A DNA stretch of 11,150 nucleotides from Modestobacter sp. (lineage in GTDB: Bacteria; Actinomycetota; Actinomycetes; Mycobacteriales; Geodermatophilaceae), in the NCBI GenBank assembly GCA_025963425.1, contig JAOPUQ010000268.1:1-11150 (forward strand), given 5' to 3'. The translations under genes were made by a program, and so were the position numbers. The notes under the pieces are model-generated. The model was not told where the DNA came from. It did no database searches and was given only the letters and a program-made list of their open reading frames with translations. Of this stretch, positions 1 through 6,854 are shown piece after piece (position 1 is the first letter of the stretch; every line of letters begins with the position of its first letter).

Positions 1-671
1 AACGGCACGCCGGTGTCCTCGACCAGCAGGGTCGAGCTCATCAGGTTCATGCCCTGCTGGGCCGTCCACTCGGCTGTGGCCCGCGTTCCCGATCCCCACC
101 AGATCCGGTCGGCCAGGCCGGGCGACTGCGGCTGGATCGCCAGCCGGCCCGTGGCTCCCCCGGTCATCCGCGGGTCGGCGTCCACGACGGTCTGCCCACG
201 GACGGCCGCGAGGAACAGCAGTGCCTTCTGCCGGGCGGTCTCGGAGTCGCTGGTGTCCTCGGGCGGCACGTACCCGAACGCCTCGGACCCGCGCAGCGCC
301 GTCTCGGGTGAGCCGCGGCTGATCCCCAGCTGCAGCCGTCCGTCGCTGAGCAGGTCGGTCGCCGCGGCCTCCTCGGCCATGTACAGCGGGTTCTCGTAGC
401 GCATGTCGGTGACGCCGGTGCCCACCTCGATCCGCGACGTCCGCACCGCCATGGCCGCCAGGAGCGGGAACGGCGAGGCCAGCTGCCGGGCGAAGTGGTG
501 CACACGCACGTAGGCGCCGTCGACGCCGAGCTCCTCGGCGGCCACGGCGAGCTCGACGCTCTGCAGCAGCGCGTCGCGCGCCGTCCGCACCTGGGAGCCG
601 GGGATCGCCTGCCAGTGCCCGAAGGACAGGAAACCGATCCGCTTCCGAACGTTCACCCCGATGTCGCTCAT
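1..671 (-). CDS. LLM-class flavin-dependent oxidoreductase (luciferase-like), 3' end outside window
   Basis: Reading leftward from the ATG at 671-669, 223 codons are present and the C-terminal third runs off the window; the family is usually about 330-350 residues. The N-terminus begins MSDIGVNVRKRIGFLSFGHW, followed by the alpha/beta-barrel signatures of bacterial luciferase-like monooxygenases: SVELAVAAEELGVDGAYVRVHHFARQ (about residues 38-63), the SPFPLLAAMAVRTSRIEVGTGV strand-helix block, and LQLGISRGSPE. These enzymes use FMN (or F420 in some actinobacterial branches) to oxidise small organic substrates in the cytoplasm. The HHF string near residue 58 is typical of the FMN-type LLM group. 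The cofactor cannot be settled from this fragment, although fbiC lies 10 kb away. The start follows a poor Shine-Dalgarno (GGGAG about 14 bases upstream). It is divergent from the DUF427 gene. The substrate is unknown. Confidence 0.88.
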   Translation of the reverse strand, partial: MSDIGVNVRKRIGFLSFGHWQAIPGSQVRTARDALLQSVELAVAAEELGVDGAYVRVHHFARQLASPFPLLAAMAVRTSRIEVGTGVTDMRYENPLYMAEEAAATDLLSDGRLQLGISRGSPETALRGSEAFGYVPPEDTSDSETARQKALLFLAAVRGQTVVDADPRMTGGATGRLAIQPQSPGLADRIWWGSGTRATAEWTAQQGMNLMSSTLLVEDTGVP

Positions 672-779
672 GCCGCCGTCAGCGCTCCCGCGCGGCCGGG
701 GATTCCCGCGGGGATGAGCCACGCCGCCGGCGCGGTTGTGCTCACCGCCACGATCCGGGACGACGAGAGGCACACCACC

Positions 780-1082
780 ATGCGCGCGACCATCGACGGC
801 ACCGTCATCGCCACGGCACCGGAGAGCGACCTGATCAAGATCGAGGGCAACTGGTACTTCCCGCCCTCGACGGTGACCGAGGGTGTGCTGAGCGAGAGCC
901 CCACGCCCTACACCTGTCCGTGGAAGGGCGCCTGCCAGTACTTCGACGTCGTGACGCCGTCGGGCACCCGCAAGGACGGCGCCTGGAGCTACCCGGTGCT
1001 CTATCCCTCGGCCGTCGAGCGCGTCGGCCGGGACTTCGCCGGCTACGTGGCCTTCTCCCCCGGGGTCACCGTCGGCGACTGA
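780..1082 (+). CDS. DUF427 domain-containing protein, 100 aa
   Basis: The small protein runs from ATG 780, preceded by GAGAGG about 8-10 bases upstream. The open frame extends further left, but that part is antisense to the LLM gene and has no comparable ribosome site. The whole protein is one DUF427 unit: WYFPP at residues 25-29, an L-S-E-S step, the hallmark TCPWKG at 45-50, then an AWSYP segment and a terminal GYVAFSPGVTV strand. DUF427 is a compact all-beta family widespread in actinobacteria and fungi; its biochemical role is not established and I assign none. It has no signal peptide or membrane segment, so it should be cytoplasmic. It is transcribed away from the LLM oxidoreductase, and the 108-base gap must hold both promoters. 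Confidence 0.88.
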   Translation: MRATIDGTVIATAPESDLIKIEGNWYFPPSTVTEGVLSESPTPYTCPWKGACQYFDVVTPSGTRKDGAWSYPVLYPSAVERVGRDFAGYVAFSPGVTVGD

Positions 1083-1088
1083 CGCCCG

Positions 1089-1127
1089 GTCACCGCGGGC
1101 AGGAGGTCCCGAGGGTTCCCGGTGACC
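1089..1127 (+). terminator. possible weak terminator hairpin after the DUF427 gene
   Basis: GGTCACCG (1089-1096) pairs with CGGTGACC (1120-1127) around a 23-base GC-rich loop, 7 bases after the DUF427 stop. There is no T-tract. In DNA this rich in GC such an 8-bp stem can arise by chance, so it is only a candidate. Confidence 0.25.
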
Positions 1128-1244
1128 ATTCGCGGCGCTAAGGTCCTTCCGGGGTTGAGATGCCAGCCCGTGAGCGTTCCGGCGAACGTCCGGATCAGCT
1201 CCCACGGGGCGCGTGCCGTGCTCCGTGGGCCATGGAGGCCACCC

Positions 1245-1799
1245 GTGCACCGCACCCCTTCTCCTCCGGAGATCGCGTCCGATCAGTTGACCGTGCAGGT
1301 CGACCTCGTCACCGCCACCATCGCTGTCAGCGGCGACCTGGACCGGGACGGCGTCCACCTCTTCATCGACGCGACCACGACGCTGGCGGCGACGCTGCAC
1401 CGGTCCTGGGTCCTGGACGCCTCCTGCATCACGTTCTGCGACGCCGGGGGCCTGCGAGCGATCGCTGCGGCCGCGCAGGCCGCCCAGCGGCGCGGGGGTG
1501 GCCTGACCGTGGTCGGCGCGGGCCGCTCCCTGCGCCGGCTGCTCGTCCTCGTCGGCCTGGCGGACCTGCTCCGCGCCGGAACGGGTCCCGACCGGCGGGC
1601 CGGCGGGCCCACCGTTTCCGCGAGCCTCGCCGACTCCGCGACGCCGTCGCACAGGACCACGGGCGGGCAGCAGGCCGCGCCCACCTTCCGCGGCCACGGC
1701 GCCGCCGGCCGGCCCCACGACGCGGGCTGGACCACGCCCCCGGTGGGTCCATCCGACGGAGCGTCGCCCCGGGGGTCGAACGGGGGCACCGGTCACTGA
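1245..1799 (+). CDS. STAS-domain protein (anti-sigma factor antagonist-like), non-canonical phospho-site
   Basis: I chose GTG 1245 because GGAGG lies at 1234-1238 with 6-base spacing; the frame is open further upstream but lacks such a site. The product is 184 residues. Residues about 13-115 form a STAS domain: a VDLVTATIAVSGDLD beta pair, then a helix, then WVLDASCITFCDAGGLRAI, the central strand-loop-helix, and a final GRSLRRLLVLVGLADLL helix. In SpoIIAA-type antagonists this loop reads DSSGL and the second Ser is phosphorylated by an anti-sigma kinase. Here residues 66-70 are DAGGL, so neither Ser is present. Residues 116-184 are a low-complexity tail rich in Gly, Pro and Thr with no recognisable domain. 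Members normally bind anti-sigma kinases in partner-switching cascades. No kinase or sigma gene is adjacent, so the partner is unknown. Confidence 0.82.
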   Translation: MHRTPSPPEIASDQLTVQVDLVTATIAVSGDLDRDGVHLFIDATTTLAATLHRSWVLDASCITFCDAGGLRAIAAAAQAAQRRGGGLTVVGAGRSLRRLLVLVGLADLLRAGTGPDRRAGGPTVSASLADSATPSHRTTGGQQAAPTFRGHGAAGRPHDAGWTTPPVGPSDGASPRGSNGGTGH

Positions 1800-1833
1800 C
1801 CGGCGGGCGCCCGGCCGCACCCCGCACATGCGA

Positions 1834-1892
1834 GAGGCCCGACCGCGCGGAGGCGGCCCCCGAAGGGACCACCCCCGTGCGCGTCGGGCCTC
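1834..1892. terminator. hairpin between convergent STAS and lipoprotein genes
   Basis: GAGGCCCGAC (1834-1843) is perfectly complementary to GTCGGGCCTC (1883-1892). Four further pairs (1845-1848 with 1879-1882) continue the stem after one bulged C at 1844, enclosing a 30-base loop. It sits 34 bases after the STAS stop and 37 bases before the lipoprotein stop, so it can serve both convergent transcripts. No U-tract follows on either strand, as is common for actinobacterial terminators. Confidence 0.6.
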
Positions 1893-1929
1893 AGCTCACG
1901 GGCTCCTCAGGCGCAGGTGGCCGGAGAGG

Positions 1930-2631
1930 TCACTTGGTCTCGACGGTGATGGTGGCGATGCCGATGACCAGGCCGCCGGCCAGGGCGTCGGTGGAGAAGG
2001 TCTGGTTCAGCAGCGCGGCGGCCTCGGGGGACAGGTTGACGCTGGTCCCGGTGAGGACGGCCGAGCCGTCGGCGTTCATCGTCGGCGCCTCGAGGTTCTT
2101 GCCGTTGAGGTCGAACAGCGGGGCGTTCATCGCCGCGACCTGCCCGTTGACCGAGACGTCACCGAAGAGCCGCGCGGGCTTGCCCGGGTCGACGGCGAAG
2201 TTGGTGAGCTCGACCGTCGTGGCACCGGCGGTCAGGCTCAGGCCACTGCCGTCGTGGAAGATGATGCCCTGGACCCAGGGGCGGTAGCCGGTGGTCTTGT
2301 CGTAGAGCGTGACGGTGCCGCCGGTGATCGGGAAGGCGACCGTGCCGTCGGCCAGCGTGGCCCCACCCACGACGCCCGGGGTCAGGCCCAGGGTGCCCAG
2401 CGCGGCGACGAAGTCGGCGTCGAGGGCGACCTCGGTGCTGCCACCGGGGATGGCAGGCACGGTGGCGACGGCGCTGGCGGCCTCGGTCTCGAGGTCGGAG
2501 CTGGCCGAGGACGCCGTGCCGGAGGCGCTGGAGTTGGTGTCGCTGGCGCCGCAGGCGCCCAGGCCCAGAGTGGCGGTCAGCGCGAGGGCCAGGGCGAGGG
2601 TGGTCTTGGTGGCGGTCTTCTTGAGCTGCAC
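1930..2631 (-). CDS. putative secreted lipoprotein with HtaA-like repeat-strand domain
   Basis: The 233-residue protein starts at GTG 2631, with GGGAG five bases upstream. The in-frame GTG at 2637 overlaps that ribosome site and is less likely. The N-terminus is a lipoprotein signal: KK at residues 4-5, a hydrophobic run of Ala/Leu, and the lipobox LGAC with the lipidated Cys at 27, followed by a Ser/Ala-rich tether (about 28-55). The rest is a beta-rich extracellular domain built of short strands, with ADGTVAFPITGGTVTLYDK, then a GIIFHDGSGLSL stretch, VELTNFAVD, a FDLNGK segment, and an ending of LSPEAAALLNQTF. The 'FPITGG / HDGSGLSL / LTNF.VD / aLLN.tF' pattern resembles HtaA-type cell-surface domains of actinobacteria. 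I offer that only as a resemblance: the HtaA haem ligands cannot be verified, and haem binding is not claimed. It is probably anchored on the outer face of the membrane. Confidence 0.72.
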   Translation of the reverse strand: MQLKKTATKTTLALALALTATLGLGACGASDTNSSASGTASSASSDLETEAASAVATVPAIPGGSTEVALDADFVAALGTLGLTPGVVGGATLADGTVAFPITGGTVTLYDKTTGYRPWVQGIIFHDGSGLSLTAGATTVELTNFAVDPGKPARLFGDVSVNGQVAAMNAPLFDLNGKNLEAPTMNADGSAVLTGTSVNLSPEAAALLNQTFSTDALAGGLVIGIATITVETK

Positions 2632-2808
2632 GGTCACTCCCAGAACGAGGATCAGTTGCGGACGACATGTCTTCGCCCCGAGGGCCCGATCCGGATGGTC
2701 ACGGTTCGGTAACTGCCATGAGAGGTCGGCCGGGAGCGCGGTCTGATCACGCAACGTGACGGCACGAACACGTGTCCAGAGCCCCAGTTCCGCGGTTGAC
2801 GGCGCTCC
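2632..2808. other. divergent intergenic region (lipoprotein / PAS-GGDEF-EAL)
   Basis: These 177 bases separate two outward-reading genes and must contain both promoters. I see no convincing -35/-10 pair on either strand. The only notable short motif is the 8-bp palindrome ACACGTGT at 2768-2775, 33 bases before the GGDEF-EAL start, which could be an operator half-site or chance. This region is slightly less GC-rich than the flanking genes, as expected of a regulatory spacer. Confidence 0.3.
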
Positions 2809-4923
2809 ATGGGTCACGCTGTCCGGGTGACGCTCTCCGCACCCGAGACACCGCCGAGCGCCTCCGGGCCGCTCCGCGCGGTCACCGGGAGGCGCCTGCG
2901 CGCGGCAGACCTGCTGCTGGCCGACCGGGGACAGCTCTTCCGCGCCCTCTTCCTGGCCGCACCGATCGGCAAGGCCGTCGTCGACACCGACGGCCGGCTG
3001 CTGGTGGTCAACCCCGCGTTCTGCACGCTGACCGGCCGTGATTCCGAGGACCTGGTCGGGCGGCACCTGGACCTGCTCAGCCACCCCGACGACGTTCCCG
3101 TCGAGGACCTGGCCGTCGAGTCCGCCCCGGGCCGCCCGCTCATCGACCCGCAGCTCGAGGTGGTCGGCGAGCGCCGGCTGCAGCGCCCCGACGGCGACAC
3201 CGTCTGGGTGCACCAGAGCCGGGAGATCGTGCACCACACGACCGGTGAGCCGCAGTTCGTGCTGCTCTCCCTGGTCGACGTCACCGACGCCCGGCGGGCC
3301 GAGGACGACCTGGTCCGCCGCGCCTATATCGACCCGCTGACCGGCCTGCCCAACCGCCGCGCCCTGACCGAGCGGCTGCAGCACGCGCTGGCCGTCAGCC
3401 GGCGGCGCGGCACCACCGTCGGCGTCCTGCACCTGGACCTGGACCGGTTCACCGCGGTGAACGACTCCCTCGGCCACGAGGGCGGCGACCAGCTGCTGTG
3501 CCAGGTCGCCGACCGGCTGCGCTGGAGCACCCGGGTCGAGGACATGGCCGTCCGCTTCGGCGCCGACGAGTTCCTGGTCCTGGCCGAGGAGGTCGAGGAC
3601 GTCGACGCGCTGCGCACGCTGGCCGACCGGCTGCTCGGCGTCCTGGACGAGCCGTTCATCGTCCGCGACCGCGAGATCACCCTGTCCGCCAGCGTGGGGG
3701 TGACCCTCGGGTCGGACATGGCACCCGAGGCGCTGCTCCGGCAGGCGCACAGCGCGCTGGCCCGGGCCAAGGCCAGCGGTGGCCGGGGCCGGATCGAGGT
3801 CCACGACGAGGCGCTCAGCGACGGTGACGTCGACCAGCTGCAACTGGAGACCGACCTGCGCCGGGCGGTCGAGGCCAACGAGCTGCGGCTGTTCTACCAA
3901 CCGATCGTCGCCCTCGCCGACGAGCACCTGCTCGGCTACGAGGCGCTGATCCGCTGGCAGCACCCCACCCGCGGGCTGCTCCCGCCGGGTGCGTTCCTCT
4001 CCGCCGCCGAGGACAACCGGCTGACCGGCAAGCTCGGCGAGTGGGTGCTCTACCAGGCGTGCCGCGACGCGGCCGGCTGGGACGACGCCCTTCGGGTGCA
4101 CGTCAACATCTCCGCCCGGCACCTCGCCGAGCCCGGCTTCAGCGACCTGGTCGCCGACGCGCTCGAGGACTCCGGGCTGCCCGCCCACCGGCTGGAGCTG
4201 GAGATCACCGAGTCCACGGCGTTGTTCGCCGCCGAGGCCACCCTGCGGTCGGTCTCCGAGGTCACCGCGAGCGGCGTGACCCTGGCCCTCGACGACTTCG
4301 GCACCGGTTACTCGGCGATCAGCGCGCTGCACCGGCTGCCCATCCACACGCTCAAGATCGACCGCTCGTTCGTGGCCGACGTGGTGGCCGAGCCGGCCAC
4401 CGCCGCGCTCGTCCAGGGGCTGCTGCAGCTGGGCGCCGGCATGGGCCTGCAGGTGATCGCCGAGGGCATCGAGGACAGCGAGCAGGCGCGCTGGCTGTTC
4501 GAGCACGGCTGCCTGATGGCCCAGGGCTACGCCTTCGGGCGCCCCGCACCCCTGCCCGCCCGTCAGCTGGAGGATCTCCCGGCCCCGAGCGACCTCGCCG
4601 AGCTCGGGGACGCCGACGAACTCGCCGACCTCGCCTCGGTCACCGCGCTGGTGGCGGACGCCGAGGTCGTGCCGCCCGCGGAGCTCCCCCCGCTCCCGTC
4701 GCTCGAGGAGCTGGTGGCCGCCGAGGAGCTCGCACCGCAGGACGCCGACGACGAGCCCCCGGCCCGCGACTTCTACGCCAGCGGGTACTGGGGTGCCCCG
4801 GTCACCGCGGACCTGGCCGGGCCGACCGGCCCGGCGCTACCGGAGCCGCTCCCGGACGCCGGCCGGCCGGTCGGCTCGTGGCCCGAGGACGACGGCTCCC
4901 CGGAGTCCCGCGGCCCCGCCTGA
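2809..4923 (+). CDS. PAS-GGDEF-EAL cyclic-di-GMP signalling protein
   Basis: A soluble 704-residue protein. Residues about 43-165 form a PAS sensor domain (LFLAAPIGKAVVDTDGRLLVVN to LSLVDVTDARRAED). A GGDEF domain follows, opening with DPLTGLPNRR at 175. Its active-site loop is GADEF at 251-255 rather than GGDEF, while the inhibitory RxxD motif (RVED, 242-245) lies exactly five residues before it. The EAL phosphodiesterase domain (about 345-585) has every residue the family needs: EAL at 378-380, N433, E465/E468, DD at 495-496, K516, E552 and Q572. A roughly 119-residue acidic, Pro-rich tail ends the protein. I infer an active c-di-GMP phosphodiesterase with a GGDEF domain that may sense GTP or c-di-GMP rather than make it. 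No transmembrane segment is visible. The ATG at 2809 has no clear ribosome site, and GTG 2827 is an alternative start. The gene stands alone, divergent from the lipoprotein gene. Confidence 0.93.
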   Translation: MGHAVRVTLSAPETPPSASGPLRAVTGRRLRAADLLLADRGQLFRALFLAAPIGKAVVDTDGRLLVVNPAFCTLTGRDSEDLVGRHLDLLSHPDDVPVEDLAVESAPGRPLIDPQLEVVGERRLQRPDGDTVWVHQSREIVHHTTGEPQFVLLSLVDVTDARRAEDDLVRRAYIDPLTGLPNRRALTERLQHALAVSRRRGTTVGVLHLDLDRFTAVNDSLGHEGGDQLLCQVADRLRWSTRVEDMAVRFGADEFLVLAEEVEDVDALRTLADRLLGVLDEPFIVRDREITLSASVGVTLGSDMAPEALLRQAHSALARAKASGGRGRIEVHDEALSDGDVDQLQLETDLRRAVEANELRLFYQPIVALADEHLLGYEALIRWQHPTRGLLPPGAFLSAAEDNRLTGKLGEWVLYQACRDAAGWDDALRVHVNISARHLAEPGFSDLVADALEDSGLPAHRLELEITESTALFAAEATLRSVSEVTASGVTLALDDFGTGYSAISALHRLPIHTLKIDRSFVADVVAEPATAALVQGLLQLGAGMGLQVIAEGIEDSEQARWLFEHGCLMAQGYAFGRPAPLPARQLEDLPAPSDLAELGDADELADLASVTALVADAEVVPPAELPPLPSLEELVAAEELAPQDADDEPPARDFYASGYWGAPVTADLAGPTGPALPEPLPDAGRPVGSWPEDDGSPESRGPA

Positions 4924-4939
4924 CCCGCCCGCACGATCC

Positions 4940-4969
4940 AGAGCCCACTCTCCGCCGAGAGTGGGCTCT
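4940..4969. terminator. perfect 13-bp hairpin, shared convergent terminator
   Basis: AGAGCCCACTCTC (4940-4952) and GAGAGTGGGCTCT (4957-4969) are exact reverse complements around a CGCC tetraloop. The hairpin lies 16 bases after the GGDEF-EAL stop and 6 bases before the stop of the opposing SGNH hydrolase gene. It is symmetrical, so it can terminate transcription from either side. No T-run follows. Confidence 0.8.
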
Positions 4970-4975
4970 CGGCGT

Positions 4976-5812
4976 TCAGCGGCCGGGGGCGGACCCGGTC
5001 AGGGCGGACGCGGTGACGGTCTCGGGTGTCGGGCGCTTGGCGGCCCGGCCGTCCCCGGAGGACCGCCCGCGCAGCCGGCGGCCGATCCAGGGCAGCACGA
5101 AGCCGCGCACCCAGGCCAGCTCCTGGGCGACCACCTCGCGGGTCGGCAACGCCGGCGCCGGCTCGAGCAGGGCGCGCCAGTCGGTGTCGTCCCCGGCGAC
5201 GGGCACCCCGAGCGCGGCCGCGGCGGCGAGCGCGGTGCGCCGGTGGCCCTCGGCGGTCAGGTGGATCCGGTCCCCGGCGTCCCAGAGCCGGGCGTCCTGG
5301 ATCCAGGCGGCGCCCCACTGGTCGAGGACCACGGCACCCCGCCGGGCGGCGATGGACCACAGGTGGGAGTTGAAGACCGCGACCCGCCCGCGGGTCCGCC
5401 GGATGATCGGGGTCTGTCGCGGGTCCACTCCGGTGGCCAGCAGCACGTCGGCGCCGGCCTCCCGGAAGGAGACGACGGCCGCCTCGAGATCTGCGGCGAG
5501 CTGATCGGGGTCCGCGCCCGGGCGCAGCAGGTCGTTGCCGCCGGCGACCAGGCTCACCAGGTCCGGCCGCGCCGCCAGCGCGACCGGGACCTGCTCGGCG
5601 AGCACCTGGGGCAGCAGCCGGCCGCGGACGGCGAGGTTCGCGTACTCCACCGCCCCGGACGGCGCCGCGGCGGCGAGGTGGCCGGCCAGCCGATCGGCCC
5701 AGCCGCGGTACTCGCCCGCCCGGCCCGGGTCGGGATCACTGAGCCCCTCGGTGAAGGAGTCCCCCAGCGCGATGTAGCGCCGCCACGTCCGTCGGTCACT
5801 GCCCGGTTGCAC
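4976..5812 (-). CDS. SGNH/GDSL-family hydrolase
   Basis: A 278-residue protein with all four SGNH blocks. Block I is ALGDSFTEG with the nucleophile Ser19. The block II glycine is in NLAVRGR (59-65), block III is GGNDLL (91-96) and block V is DRIHLTAEGH with D181 and H184 completing the catalytic triad. These enzymes hydrolyse esters of lipids, acylated sugars or similar substrates, and sequence alone does not fix the substrate. GTG 5812 is the best start because longer versions of this open frame run into the divergent transglutaminase gene and add no family sequence. No signal peptide precedes block I, so the enzyme is probably cytoplasmic. After the His there is a longer-than-usual, roughly 90-residue C-terminal extension containing a WVRGFVLPWIGRRLRGR amphipathic stretch, seen in many actinobacterial members. 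It converges with the GGDEF-EAL gene. Confidence 0.9.
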   Translation of the reverse strand: MQPGSDRRTWRRYIALGDSFTEGLSDPDPGRAGEYRGWADRLAGHLAAAAPSGAVEYANLAVRGRLLPQVLAEQVPVALAARPDLVSLVAGGNDLLRPGADPDQLAADLEAAVVSFREAGADVLLATGVDPRQTPIIRRTRGRVAVFNSHLWSIAARRGAVVLDQWGAAWIQDARLWDAGDRIHLTAEGHRRTALAAAAALGVPVAGDDTDWRALLEPAPALPTREVVAQELAWVRGFVLPWIGRRLRGRSSGDGRAAKRPTPETVTASALTGSAPGR

Positions 5813-5927
5813 GTCGCCTACTGCACCACGACCTTCCGGGGCCCGGCGACGACGCGGCGCCCACCGTGGCCGAACGCACACCCGACGGCCACACCAGCGG
5901 AACACGGACCGGTCAGGATGTGCGGTC

Positions 5928-6713
5928 ATGCGCACCGACGTGGCCTGCTCGCTCACCGTCTCCTCGCCCGTGCCGGCGACCGCTCTGCTGCAGGTGGCCG
6001 TCGCGGCGCCCGGCAGTGAGCAGCTGACGGTGATCTCGGGCGGCGGGTCGGTGACGCCCGAGGAGATCGCCGTCCCCGGGGCGCGGGTGCACCGCCTGGA
6101 GATCGCGGCCGGGGACACGACCATCACCTACAGCGCACGGGTGGAGTCGGAGGGCAGCCCGCGGAAGGTGACCGCGGCGGAGTGGGCGGAGTTCGTCCGG
6201 CCCAGCCGCTACTGCCCGTCCGACCAGCTGGAGGGCTTCGCCAGCACCGAGTTCGACCAGGGCCGGCCGCGCGCCGAGCTGGTCGCCGCCGTCGCCGGGT
6301 GGGTCGGCCGGCGGCTCGTCTACACCTCGGGCTCCAGCCGGCCGGTGGACACCGCGGTCGACACGCTGCTCATGGGCCGGGGCGTGTGCCGGGACTATGC
6401 CCACCTGACGATCACCCTGCTGCGGGCGCTGGAGGTCCCGGCCCGGCTGGTCGCCGTCTATGCGCCCGGGCTCTCGCCGATGGATTTCCACGCCGTCGTG
6501 GAGGCCGACGTCGACGGCGTCTGGCAGACGGTGGACGCCACCCGGCTGGCGCCGACGTCCTCGCTGGTGCGCATCTGTCATGGCCGGGACGCCGCGGACA
6601 CCGCGTTCCTGTCGCTGTTCGGCGGGCGGGCGACGCTGGGCGCGATGACCGTCACCGCCACGGTGGACGGCGACCTGCCCGCGCCGAGCGACGAGCCCTT
6701 CCCGCTGCCCTGA
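5928..6713 (+). CDS. transglutaminase-like domain protein (cysteine protease fold)
   Basis: A 261-residue protein. The N-terminal half (about 1-95) is the beta-rich region that usually precedes bacterial transglutaminase cores. The core begins near RPSRYCPSDQL, and the catalytic triad is visible: Cys154 in GRGVCRDYAHL, His188 in MDFHAVVEA and Asp203 in VDATRLAP. Bacterial members of this family are mostly peptidases or amidases of uncertain substrate rather than cross-linking enzymes. No signal peptide is present. ATG 5928 has AGGATG about 7-12 bases upstream. The gene is divergent from the SGNH hydrolase, with 115 bases between their starts. No proteasome, NRPS or alpha-E partner gene of the kind often linked to such proteins is adjacent, so its role is open. 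Confidence 0.9.
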   Translation: MRTDVACSLTVSSPVPATALLQVAVAAPGSEQLTVISGGGSVTPEEIAVPGARVHRLEIAAGDTTITYSARVESEGSPRKVTAAEWAEFVRPSRYCPSDQLEGFASTEFDQGRPRAELVAAVAGWVGRRLVYTSGSSRPVDTAVDTLLMGRGVCRDYAHLTITLLRALEVPARLVAVYAPGLSPMDFHAVVEADVDGVWQTVDATRLAPTSSLVRICHGRDAADTAFLSLFGGRATLGAMTVTATVDGDLPAPSDEPFPLP

Positions 6714-6761
6714 CCGCTTGCTCCACCCGCCGGGCCGCTCCGGGCGCACGCCCGGCACTTC

Positions 6762-6821
6762 TGCGGTGTTGTGTGCGGTCTTGCGGTTCTGCAGGACCGC
6801 AAGACCGCGCGCAACACCGCA
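6762..6821. repeat. 60-bp near-perfect palindrome (possible mobile palindromic element or terminator)
   Basis: Bases 6762-6791 are the reverse complement of 6792-6821 except at three positions (6772/6811, 6774/6809, 6788/6795). The centre is CTGCAG. All three exceptions become U-G wobbles if the + strand is transcribed, but A-C mismatches on the - strand. Each arm also contains three copies of TGCGGT (6762, 6774, 6782), so the element is internally repetitive. It begins 49 bases after the transglutaminase stop, so it could terminate that gene, and it lies at the broken end of the ECF sigma relic. It is far longer than the other hairpins in the window. Confidence 0.75.
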
Positions 6822-6854
6822 AGAGCGAAGGGCGTCGCGCTCGGTGCGCCCCAG

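Noticed and set aside
1115..1144. Possible promoter with TAAGGT (-10 like) at 1139-1144 ahead of the STAS gene
   Set aside because: No acceptable -35 box is present at 16-18 bases, and the STAS start lies 100 bases further on. A single TANNNT match is too weak to report as a feature.
1828..2712. Open frame of 294 codons on the + strand opposite the lipoprotein
   Set aside because: Its translation is almost entirely Gly, Arg, Ala and Gln, with no ribosome site. It would cross the 1834-1892 terminator and is the mirror of the lipoprotein codons.
2632..4506. Long - strand open frame extending the lipoprotein frame upstream (858 codons in total)
   Set aside because: The extra 625 codons are antisense to the PAS-GGDEF-EAL gene, whose frame has clear domain matches. 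The antisense translation is low-complexity Gly/Val/Gln-rich text typical of GC-rich shadows; only the part from 2631 down has a signal peptide and family-like sequence.
5813..6127. Upstream extension of the SGNH hydrolase frame
   Set aside because: It overlaps the start of the transglutaminase gene and adds Arg-rich text without family similarity. GTG 5812 directly precedes the conserved N-terminal strand.
5928..6713. Calling the transglutaminase-like protein a cross-linking transglutaminase
   Set aside because: The Cys-His-Asp triad defines only the fold superfamily. Most bacterial members are peptidases or unknown, and nothing in the context supports cross-linking.
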